Source of the DNA: Marinobacterium rhizophilum
Lineage (GTDB): Bacteria; Pseudomonadota; Gammaproteobacteria; Pseudomonadales; Balneatricaceae
Direction of reading: 5' to 3'
Assembly (NCBI RefSeq): GCF_024397915.1
Contig: NZ_CP073347.1
Span: forward strand, 2,542,001 to 2,606,000
Length of the DNA stretch: 64,000 bases
A program made the position numbers and the translations under genes. A model generated the notes under the pieces. That model was not told the origin of the DNA and searched no databases. It saw nothing but the letters and a program-made list of their open reading frames with translations. Shown piece by piece: positions 33,780 to 42,777 of the stretch; positions within the stretch are counted from its first letter, which is position 1; each line of letters begins with the position of its first letter.

Positions 33780-35693
33780 ATGGCAGGTCGTATTCCGCAA
33801 TATTTTATCGACGACCTTCTGGCCCGCGTCAATATCATTGACGTCGTCGACGGCCGCGTTGAACGCCTCAAGCGCGCCGGCAAGAACTACTCCGGGCTCT
33901 GCCCGTTCCACAAGGAAAAGTCCCCCTCCTTCAGCGTGAGCCCCGAGAAGCAGTTCTACTACTGTTTTGGCTGTGGCGCAGGCGGCAATGCCATCGGCTT
34001 CCTGATGGAATACGATCGCCTCGACTTTCCCGTTGCCGTGGAAGAACTCGCCCGCCTGGCCGGCATGGAAGTGCCGCGCGAAAACAGCAGCCCGCAGCAG
34101 GCCCAGCGCGAAAAGCAGCTCAAGGACCTTTACGGCATCCTGGATGAAGCCGCGCGCTTCTTTCAGCAACAGCTGACCCAGCACCCCCAGCGTGACAGCG
34201 CCGTGAACTACCTCAAGGGACGCGGTCTCAGCGGCCAGGCCGCCAAGGCCTTCGGTATTGGCTACGCCCCGCCCGGCTGGGACAACCTGATGCAGGCGCT
34301 GGGCGGCGACAAGCAGCGTATCGAGGCGCTGGAGCAGGCCGGCATGCTGATCCACAACGAAGAGCGCAACAGCCACTATGACCGCTTTCGCGAACGCATC
34401 ATGTTTCCTATCCGGGACATGCGCGGCCGCGTCATCGCCTTCGGCGGCCGGGTGCTGGGCGACGAAAAACCCAAGTACCTCAACTCGCCCGAAACCGAGA
34501 CTTTCCACAAGGGCCGCGAGCTGTACGGCCTCTATGAAGCGCGCCAGACCAACAGCCAGCTCAAGCGCCTGCTGATCGTGGAAGGCTACATGGATGTTGT
34601 GGGCCTGGCCCAGCATGGTATTCACTACGCGGTGGCGACGCTGGGCACCGCCACCAGCGCCCAGCACCTGGAGCGGCTGTTCAAGGTCGTCCCCGAAGTG
34701 GTGTTCTGTTTCGATGGCGATGCCGCCGGTCGCAAGGCCGCCGGGCGCGCACTGGAAACCACCCTGCCGGTGATCCGCGATGGCCAGGAAGCGCGCTTCC
34801 TGTTTTTGCCCGAAGGCGAAGACCCGGACAGCCTGGTGCGCAGCGAAGGACGGGATGCATTCCAGACCCGCATCGACCAGTCGCAGCCGCTGTCGGAGTA
34901 TTTCTTCCGCTCCCAGACCGAGGAGGCGGATCTTGAAAGCATGGATGGCCGCGCACGCTTCAGCACCCGCGCCCTGCCCCTGATCCGCGCCATGCAGCCG
35001 AGCCTGCTGCAACAAATGATGCTCGAGCGTATCTGCGAAATCACCGGGCTGTCACTGGAACAGATCAACAGCGTCATCAACCTGCACCAGGCCACCACAG
35101 ACAGCGCGGTAGCGGAACGCCCACAGCCGCCCACCCAGCAGGCTTCCCCGAGCCACCGCAGCGCAGGATCACGCCCTGGCGGCCACTCAGAGCCGGATCC
35201 TTACGCAGGCCAGCTTTACGAACCCCGCGGGGACAGCGGCATGCCCGGACAGCGAAGCCGGGCCCGCGGCAAGACCGGCAACCTCGACCTGTGCGACAAG
35301 GCCATCTCCTGCCTGCTGCACTTCCCGGAGCTGGCCACCAGCCTGCCGCCTGCCAGCGAACTGCAGGGCACGGCGGAGCGCAATGCCGATATGCTGATCG
35401 CCCTGCTGGGGTATCTGCAGAGCACCGCCGGCGCCTCCCTGGGCACCCTGGTCATCGACTGGCAGGAAGACCCGCAACGCGCCGCCTGGCTGATGATGCT
35501 GAATGAAATCGCCCACAACACCCCCCTGCAGCAGGGCGCCGAACGCGAGCTGCAGGACACCATCGCCCGCCTGCTGCGCGAACGCCGGCCGGAAATGGAG
35601 CTAGATGCGCTGCTGAAGAAAAACCGCCAGTCCCCCCTGACCCAGGACGAAAAGCAGCGACTCAACGCCCTGCTGACCAGCCGGCACAGTTAA
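33780..35693 (+). CDS. dnaG: DNA primase
   Basis: Synthesises RNA primers for replication. 637 residues in the DnaG order: N-terminal CHC2 zinc finger (LCPFHKEKSPSFSVS ... YYCFGCGAGGNAIGF), catalytic core with RVIAFGGRVLG and TOPRIM motifs (IVEGYMDVVGLAQ, FDGDAAGRKA), a variable linker (about 445-500, Gln/Ser/Pro-rich) and a C-terminal DnaB-interacting helical domain. Thirty-two bases after yqeY. Confidence 0.97.
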   Translation: MAGRIPQYFIDDLLARVNIIDVVDGRVERLKRAGKNYSGLCPFHKEKSPSFSVSPEKQFYYCFGCGAGGNAIGFLMEYDRLDFPVAVEELARLAGMEVPRENSSPQQAQREKQLKDLYGILDEAARFFQQQLTQHPQRDSAVNYLKGRGLSGQAAKAFGIGYAPPGWDNLMQALGGDKQRIEALEQAGMLIHNEERNSHYDRFRERIMFPIRDMRGRVIAFGGRVLGDEKPKYLNSPETETFHKGRELYGLYEARQTNSQLKRLLIVEGYMDVVGLAQHGIHYAVATLGTATSAQHLERLFKVVPEVVFCFDGDAAGRKAAGRALETTLPVIRDGQEARFLFLPEGEDPDSLVRSEGRDAFQTRIDQSQPLSEYFFRSQTEEADLESMDGRARFSTRALPLIRAMQPSLLQQMMLERICEITGLSLEQINSVINLHQATTDSAVAERPQPPTQQASPSHRSAGSRPGGHSEPDPYAGQLYEPRGDSGMPGQRSRARGKTGNLDLCDKAISCLLHFPELATSLPPASELQGTAERNADMLIALLGYLQSTAGASLGTLVIDWQEDPQRAAWLMMLNEIAHNTPLQQGAERELQDTIARLLRERRPEMELDALLKKNRQSPLTQDEKQRLNALLTSRHS

Positions 35694-35793
35694 TCTTCGT
35701 CTTTGCGCCGCTCCCGCCGCCGGAATCTGGTCTATTTTTAATGAGTGCAGCGCCGGTAACCGGCGCCAACTGGATTTAAGCCATCTTCGAATG

Positions 35794-35799
35794 TATAAT
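35794..35799 (+). promoter_or_regulatory. Probable -10 box of a rpoD promoter
   Basis: Consensus TATAAT, 51 bases before the rpoD ATG. The -35 region (TGGATT with a 17-base spacer) is weak. A GC-rich hairpin (35750-35756 with 35760-35766) lies just upstream, after dnaG, without a T-run. An internal promoter before rpoD is usual in this cluster. Confidence 0.5.
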
Positions 35800-35849
35800 A
35801 TCGCGCTCTCTTTTACGCCACCTATCTTTCATCTTCTCGTAGGGCCTCT

Positions 35850-37691
<1,842 letters not shown>

Positions 37692-37715
37692 GCCGCACAG
37701 CGTAGCGCATACCAA

Positions 37716-37743
37716 AAACCGCAGCTCCTGGCTGCGGTTTTTT
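37716..37743 (+). terminator. Rho-independent terminator of rpoD
   Basis: AAACCGCAGC and GCTGCGGTTT form a 10-bp stem with a 5-base loop, followed by more T. It starts 25 bases after the rpoD stop. Confidence 0.88.
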
Positions 37744-37805
37744 GTTGCCTGCGCGCCGGCCCCAGCGGCTACCCTCAAGAAAACCGGAGGAATTTCAAAC
37801 GGCTA

Positions 37806-37834
37806 TTGGCTCCGTGCACGGCAGCCGTTATAAT
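37806..37834 (+). promoter_or_regulatory. Promoter of tRNA-Ile(CAU)
   Basis: TTGGCT (37806-37811), 17-base spacer, TATAAT (37829-37834), 14 bases before the tRNA. Confidence 0.7.
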
Positions 37835-37848
37835 TCGCCCTCTTTGAC

Positions 37849-37925
37849 GGGCCCATAGCTCAGTTGGTTAGAGCAATCGACTCATAATCGATTGGTCGCA
37901 GGTTCAAGTCCTGCTGGGCCCACCA
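37849..37925 (+). tRNA. tRNA-Ile2 with anticodon CAT
   Basis: Complete 77-base cloverleaf with encoded CCA: acceptor GGGCCCA/TGGGCCC, D-arm GCTC...GAGC, anticodon stem ATCGA/TCGAT with loop CTCATAA (anticodon 37883-37885), T-arm GCAGG-TTCAAGT-CCTGC. CAT could mean Met, but the body, especially GACTCATAATC, matches the minor isoleucine tRNA (E. coli ileX) whose C34 becomes lysidine, and this tRNA commonly sits near rpoD. Not an initiator: the first pair is G-C and the anticodon stem lacks the three G-C pairs. Confidence 0.93.
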
Positions 37926-38455
37926 CTCCTTTCCTGTTTTCGTAGGAGCCGCGTCCCGCCGCGAACAGCCACAGAGCTTCCTTGCGTGCTGTAACGCCTG
38001 CGGGCTTTCAGACCCACCACTGCGCGCTCTATTCGAAACAGCCGCGCCAGTCCTCAGCGGACTATTCAATCCTCGAATCGCAGATTCGAGCCGCAGCTTC
38101 TAGTCACACAAAGCGATCAAAACCGTGCCTTGAGTAAAACTCGTTTGGATGCCCGCGGGGCCCACCACTCCTTTCCTGTTTTCGTAGGAGCGGCGTCCCG
38201 CCGCGAACGGCCACAGAGCGTCCTTGTGTAGTGCACTGCCTGAGGGCTTTCAGATCCACCACTCCTCTCTTTGCTTAAAACAATCGCGCTGAACCTCAGC
38301 GGACTATTCAATCCTCGAATCACAGATTCGAGTCGCAGCTTCGAGTCACACCAAGCGATCAAAGCAGTGCCTTGAACAAAACTCGTTTTGTCGCTCCGCC
38401 GGGCTCACCACGCCTTTCCTGTTTTCGTAGGAGCGGCGTCCCGCCGCGAACGGCC
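37917..38455 (+). repeat. Tandem repeats of about 242 bp starting at the tRNA 3' end
   Basis: Two full units (from 37917 and 38158) and a partial third (from about 38400). Each begins with GGGCCCACCACTCC (altered in the third), the last bases of the tRNA, and contains a REP: GTAGGAGC...GCCGCGAAC at 37942-37966, 38184-38208 and 38427-38451. The long units share blocks such as GCGGACTATTCAATCCTCGA. Probably tandem duplication of the tRNA 3' flank together with a REP. Confidence 0.85.
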
Positions 38456-38682
38456 AATGCCGTAAGCAGGAACACAGGGCAGCTGATGGCTGCGTATTGC
38501 GGTACTCACACAACTGTCTATTACCCGTGGACAACAACAGCGTCCTCTTCAGCAGGCTATTATCCCGCCCCGGGAACCGATTGCAGATTTATTCACTGAT
38601 TGACTACAGGGTGTTTGACTTCGCCTGCCGGCAAAACTAGATTGCGCCTGTCCTTGTCTCCCTCTTTGTCTGGAAACCCGTC
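37926..38682. other. Intergenic region between tRNA-Ile and the MFS gene
   Basis: 757 bases with no convincing gene. It is filled to 38455 by the 242-bp tandem repeats; short open frames there are just the repeats read three times. The remaining 227 bases should carry the promoter of the MFS gene; I see no clear boxes. Confidence 0.6.
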
Positions 38683-40917
38683 GTGCTCGTCACCCTGCTC
38701 CCCCTGTTTTCGCTGCTGCTGAGCTGCTTTATCATGATGCTCGGCTTCGGCCTTATCGGCCTGCTGCTACCCGTACGCATGGGTATTGAGGGCATGAATA
38801 CGGACACCATCGGCATGGTGCTGTCGATGTATGCCGTCGGCATGCTGTTCGGCGGCCTTTATAGCCGGGTGCTGATCATTCGCGCCGGCCATATCCGCAT
38901 GTTTGCCGCTGTCGCGGCCCTGGCGGCCATCAGTATCCTGGCCTGTGGCCTGTCGACCAATGCCTGGCTCTGGGGCGCCATGCGCATGCTGATGGGCTTT
39001 TGTATCGCCTGTACCTTTGCCGCCATCGACAGCTGGCTGAGTGAAAGCGCCACGGCAAAAACCCGTGGCCGCATACTGGCAGCCAACCAGATCGTTATCA
39101 TGGGCGCCTTTTTCATCGGCCAGTTCCTGCTGAACCTGGCCGACCCCAGCGCCCAGACCCTTTTCATGGTCGCCGGCATGCTGCTCGCGCTCGCGCTGGT
39201 GCCTATCGTCATGAGCCGCAAGTCCGGCCCCGCCGTAGCGGACATTCGCTCCATGTCGATGCTGGACCTGTTTCGCTTGTCGCCCCTGGGGGTCGTGGCC
39301 TGCTTCTTCTGTGGCCTGCTCTACAGCGGCCTGCTGAACATGCTGCCACTCTTTGCCACCAGCAACGGACTGAGCGGCTTCGACCTGTCACTCTTTATGG
39401 CCTCCGCCATCTTTGGCGCCTTTATACTGCAGATTCCGGTGGGCTTTCTGTCGGATCACTTCGACCGTCGAACCGTGCTCTTCGTACTGCTGCTGGTGAC
39501 CATCGGAGCCTGCCTGTCGGTGCCACTGCTGTCGGCGCTGGACAGCCGCTATCCGCTGATGCTCGCGATCGCCATTACCACCGGTATCATCGCCTGCATC
39601 TACCCCATGAGTATCTCGGAAACCTTCGACAAGGTGCTGCAGAATGACATGGTGGCGGCCATGGGCGGCCTGATTGCCATCTATGCCCTGGGCAGCATTA
39701 TCGGCCCCTATGCGGCATCCCTGGCCATGAAAAAGTTCGGTAACGATGCCCTGTTCCAGTTCCTCGCAGTGCTAGAAGGTCTGCTGGTGATCTTTGTGGT
39801 TTACCGCATGAAGGTGCGCCATGCCCTGCCGGTAGAGGCGCAGGAGAAATTCGTCATGCAGGGCATGACCGGCTCCAGCTCGATCGAAATCGATCCGCGC
39901 TTCGAATACCATGCACCTGAGCAGCCCCTGAGCGATGCCGCCGCCGTGGCCGTGAAGGTGGCTCAGAACAACCCCGGAGCCGCGGTACGTATGGCCATTG
40001 CCCTGGCCGAAAGCGCCCCCGAGGAAGCGGCCCAGCTGGCCGCCGCACTGACCCAGGTGGAAGAAGTGGATGTCGCCAGGCTCTATGCCGCCATTACCGG
40101 CGCGGCCCCGGAACTGAGCCTGGATATCGCCGAAGCCCTCGCCGCCGCCTCGCCCGAGAACACCGAAGAGCTGGTCGCCTGGCTGGCCCAGGAGCGCCCG
40201 GAACAGCTGTCCGGCATCCTGGTGGCTATCGCCGAAGCGGTACCGGAACATACTCTGGATATCATCGGTACCGCCGCCGAATCCTTCGCCGAAGCCTATG
40301 CCGAGGATGCATCCGACATGCTGCTGGATGTGGCCGAAACCTACGCCAGCCACCTGTCCGAGGGGCTGGAGGAGATGCGACCGGTTGACCGGGCTGCGAC
40401 CTACCCCGAACACCACGCGGCGGATCTCTATACTCGCCTGGTGGACATCATGCCCGAGCATGCGGCGGACCTGGCTTACACTGTGGCCGAAGCCATGCCT
40501 GAAGCTGCCACCGAGGTGACCGAAGCCTATGTGCACAGCCTGATTGACGAGCCCGAAGTGGCTCCTGCGTGCGAAACGGATGACGGCATGGTCGGCGCCC
40601 ATCAGGAAGCAGCCCCGGCTGCCGCAGACTCCACCGAACCCAATGCCGAGACACTGGAGAACGAGGAACGTGTGGCCGATGCCTTCGGCGACTATATCAG
40701 CCACAGCTGCAAGAGCATGCCGGATCAGGCCATCAACATCGCCACCGTACTGGTGGAGTCGCGCCCGGACCTGGCTTCAGTGGTGATTGAACAGCTGCAG
40801 GCCGTCGAAGGCTTTGAAGAACGCCTGAGCTGCGCTATCGAAGACCGCCCCCAGGACAGCATCTTCCCGGATTACGAACCCGATCCGGAAAAGCCCGCCA
40901 GCAGCCAAAACCCCTGA
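38683..40917 (+). CDS. MFS transporter with long C-terminal repeat domain
   Basis: 744 residues, GTG start. Residues 1-385 form a 12-helix major facilitator of the YcaD type: GLIGLLLPVRM, the loop GLYSRVLIIRAGHIR, WLSESATAKTRGRILAAN, and GFLSDHFDRRTVLF. Residues about 420-620 are Ala/Glu-rich helical repeats of roughly 20 residues built on AESAPEEAAQLAAAL-like units, repeated with variation (AEAVPEHTLDII, VDIMPEHAADLAYTVAEAMP). An acidic tail follows. The substrate is unknown. The repeat domain should be cytoplasmic and may bind a partner. Followed by an intrinsic terminator. Confidence 0.85.
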   Translation: MLVTLLPLFSLLLSCFIMMLGFGLIGLLLPVRMGIEGMNTDTIGMVLSMYAVGMLFGGLYSRVLIIRAGHIRMFAAVAALAAISILACGLSTNAWLWGAMRMLMGFCIACTFAAIDSWLSESATAKTRGRILAANQIVIMGAFFIGQFLLNLADPSAQTLFMVAGMLLALALVPIVMSRKSGPAVADIRSMSMLDLFRLSPLGVVACFFCGLLYSGLLNMLPLFATSNGLSGFDLSLFMASAIFGAFILQIPVGFLSDHFDRRTVLFVLLLVTIGACLSVPLLSALDSRYPLMLAIAITTGIIACIYPMSISETFDKVLQNDMVAAMGGLIAIYALGSIIGPYAASLAMKKFGNDALFQFLAVLEGLLVIFVVYRMKVRHALPVEAQEKFVMQGMTGSSSIEIDPRFEYHAPEQPLSDAAAVAVKVAQNNPGAAVRMAIALAESAPEEAAQLAAALTQVEEVDVARLYAAITGAAPELSLDIAEALAAASPENTEELVAWLAQERPEQLSGILVAIAEAVPEHTLDIIGTAAESFAEAYAEDASDMLLDVAETYASHLSEGLEEMRPVDRAATYPEHHAADLYTRLVDIMPEHAADLAYTVAEAMPEAATEVTEAYVHSLIDEPEVAPACETDDGMVGAHQEAAPAAADSTEPNAETLENEERVADAFGDYISHSCKSMPDQAINIATVLVESRPDLASVVIEQLQAVEGFEERLSCAIEDRPQDSIFPDYEPDPEKPASSQNP

Positions 40918-40924
40918 ATACCAC

Positions 40925-40953
40925 AACGGCCTGAAGTCTCAGGCCGTTTTCTT
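40925..40953 (+). terminator. Rho-independent terminator after the MFS gene
   Basis: AACGGCCTGA and TCAGGCCGTT form a perfect 10-bp stem with a 4-base loop, followed by TTCTT. Confidence 0.85.
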
Positions 40954-41099
40954 GCTCCGCCACTTCCCCGATGTTCACGCCCGCGGCCACAGCCGGACTG
41001 GCCGCAACGATGAGCGCCCGCTAGTCTGTCTATTGATGCCACGGATTCGGCATCCATTCAGGCGCAAGCATGCAAACCGGACTCATGGAGGAAGCCATC

Positions 41100-41951
41100 A
41101 TGCCCCCGTCAGACAGCCTGTTACTGGCCAGCAGCATTGCGCTGCTGCCCGTTATGGTCAGCGCCGCCCCCGCTCCCCTGATGCTCGCCAACGACGCCCT
41201 GACCGACACAGACCTCGCAAGCCTGGACCTTACCCGGTACAGCGTCAGCGAAAAGCTCGACGGTGTGCGGGCCTACTGGAATGGCCAGCAGTTACTGAGC
41301 CGAAGCGGTTATCCCATCAGCACACCGGGCTGGTTTACCCGCGGCTGGCCGGCCATCCCCATGGATGGCGAGCTCTGGATCGATCGTGGCCGCTTCGCCG
41401 ACGTCTCCGCCATCAGCCGCAGCTATACACCGGATGACACCCTGTGGCGCCAGGTTCATTACCGGGTATTTGACCTGCCGGCACACCCGGCCACCTTCGA
41501 GCAGCGCCAGCGCGTACTGCAACAACAGCTCGAACAGATCGACCTGCCCTGGGTCGGTATCGTTGAACAGACACAGCTCAAAGATCGCGCGCAGCTCGAA
41601 GCCTACCTGGCAAGGGTCAGCGCGCTCGGTGGCGAAGGCGTGATACTGCAGCGGCGCAATGCGCTCTATCGCATCGGCCGCAGTAATGACCAGTTGAAGT
41701 ACAAGCGCTACCAGGATGCGGAAGCTACAGTGACGGGATACCTGCCGGGCAGCGGCAAGTATGAGGGGATGCTGGGGGCCTTGCAGGTTGAAAATGATGC
41801 GGGACAGAGGTTCCGTCTGGGATCAGGCCTGAGCGACGCCCAAAGGCGCGACCCGCCACCGCTGGGCAGCCGCGTGACGTACCGCTATAACGGCCTCACC
41901 GCCAACCAGCTGCCGCGCTTCGCCCGCTTCCTGCGCATAAGGCACGATTAA
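41100..41951 (+). CDS. Periplasmic ATP-dependent DNA ligase (Lig E type)
   Basis: Seals nicks in DNA using ATP; Lig E enzymes are exported minimal ligases, thought to act on DNA outside the cytoplasm. 283 residues from the ATG at 41100, which has GGAGG nine bases upstream; an in-frame Met at 41070 would add ten residues before the signal peptide. Signal peptide to about ALLPVMVSAAPA. Nucleotidyltransferase motifs: I, EKLDGVRAYW with the lysine to be adenylylated; III, PMDGELWID; IV, GGEGVILQRR; V, LKYKRYQDAEATVTGYL. The C-terminal OB-fold (PGSGKYEGMLGAL, GLSDAQRRDPP) is short. No LigD or Ku partner nearby. Confidence 0.9.
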   Translation: MPPSDSLLLASSIALLPVMVSAAPAPLMLANDALTDTDLASLDLTRYSVSEKLDGVRAYWNGQQLLSRSGYPISTPGWFTRGWPAIPMDGELWIDRGRFADVSAISRSYTPDDTLWRQVHYRVFDLPAHPATFEQRQRVLQQQLEQIDLPWVGIVEQTQLKDRAQLEAYLARVSALGGEGVILQRRNALYRIGRSNDQLKYKRYQDAEATVTGYLPGSGKYEGMLGALQVENDAGQRFRLGSGLSDAQRRDPPPLGSRVTYRYNGLTANQLPRFARFLRIRHD

Positions 41952-41967
41952 GCCCGCGGGTTAGCAG

Positions 41968-42052
41968 GTTCGCGGCGAGACGCCGCTCCTACGAACCATG
42001 CAGTCACCTAGGGAGCCTGGGCACGCGTAGGAGTCGCGTCTCGCGACGAAAC
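41968..42052. repeat. Paired inverted REP (REPIN), left of the RAYT gene
   Basis: An inverted REP (41968-41996; complement of GTTCGTAGGAGCGGCG...) and a direct variant (42027-42052, GTAGGAGTCGCGTCTCGCGA...) flank a 30-base spacer containing CATGCAGTCACCTAGGGAGC. Same layout as the pair after the RAYT gene. Confidence 0.8.
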
Positions 42053-42084
42053 TCAGGTTCCCGACACTCATTGGCAGAGTAACC

Positions 42085-42543
42085 ATGGCAAGGATGCCAC
42101 AGCGATATCACGGCAAGTCTCTACGAATAGGTCGAGTTTCAATGACCGGGATGATTTACCTTGTCACCACGGTGACCTGGCAGCGAGAGCCACTCCTGCG
42201 GGAGTTTGATATCGCAAGAATAGTCACGCAGACGATCAATCGCGCTCCTCCCACGACTCTGGCTTATGTCGTCATGCCTGATCATGTGCACTGGCTGCTG
42301 CAACTGCAATCAGACACTACACTGGCGCTAGCCCTGCAACGGGTGAAAAGCATCAGTGCGCACCAAATTAACCAGCACCTAAGCCGCCGCGGCCCGGTTT
42401 GGCAGCGCGGCTATCACGACCATGCCGTGCGCAACGAGGAGGATCTTCGTCAGCTGGCCCGCTACGTTGTGGCTAACCCTGTTAGAGCCGGCATCGTTAC
42501 AACGGTAAAGGACTATCCTCATTGGGATGCAATCTGGTTGTAG
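42085..42543 (+). CDS. REP-associated tyrosine transposase (RAYT, Y1 family)
   Basis: 152-residue single-copy transposase-like protein that acts on REP hairpins in other bacteria. Y1 features: the metal-binding HxH in VVMPDHVHWLLQL, GPVWQRGYHDHAVRNEEDL, and the likely nucleophile Tyr in LARYVVANPVRAGIV. Full length with no stops, so possibly active. It is flanked on both sides by paired REPs and is thus the probable source of the REPs elsewhere in the window. ATG at 42085. Confidence 0.92.
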   Translation: MARMPQRYHGKSLRIGRVSMTGMIYLVTTVTWQREPLLREFDIARIVTQTINRAPPTTLAYVVMPDHVHWLLQLQSDTTLALALQRVKSISAHQINQHLSRRGPVWQRGYHDHAVRNEEDLRQLARYVVANPVRAGIVTTVKDYPHWDAIWL

Positions 42544-42585
42544 GTCACCAACCCGGCCACCTATGTCGACGAAGCTCAATGGCTT

Positions 42586-42688
42586 TTCGCGGCGAGGCGC
42601 CGCTCCTACGAACCATACAGTCATCTGCGGACCTGGAAACCCGCAGGAGGCGCGCACCCGGCCTCGGGCCTGATATCCCGCGACGAAG
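42586..42688. repeat. Paired inverted REP (REPIN), right of the RAYT gene
   Basis: An inverted REP (42586-42613) and a longer direct variant (about 42641-42688, GCAGGAGGCGCGC...CCGCGACGAAGC) with a spacer CATACAGTCATCTGCGGACC that clearly resembles the left one. Another lone diverged REP lies at 42724-42750. Confidence 0.75.
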
Positions 42689-42777
42689 CTCTGCAACACC
42701 TCACGCAAGGAAGCCCTGTGACTGTTCGCAGCGGGGCGCTGTTCCTACGGGGGTTTTGCGACCAGGCCATAGCTCCG

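Noticed and set aside
37849..37925. tRNA with CAT anticodon considered as elongator or initiator Met
   Set aside because: Sequence and position near rpoD match tRNA-Ile2; initiator features are missing.
37926..38460. Repeat array near the tRNA considered as CRISPR
   Set aside because: Units are about 242 bp with no short constant repeats and unique spacers, and no cas genes are present.
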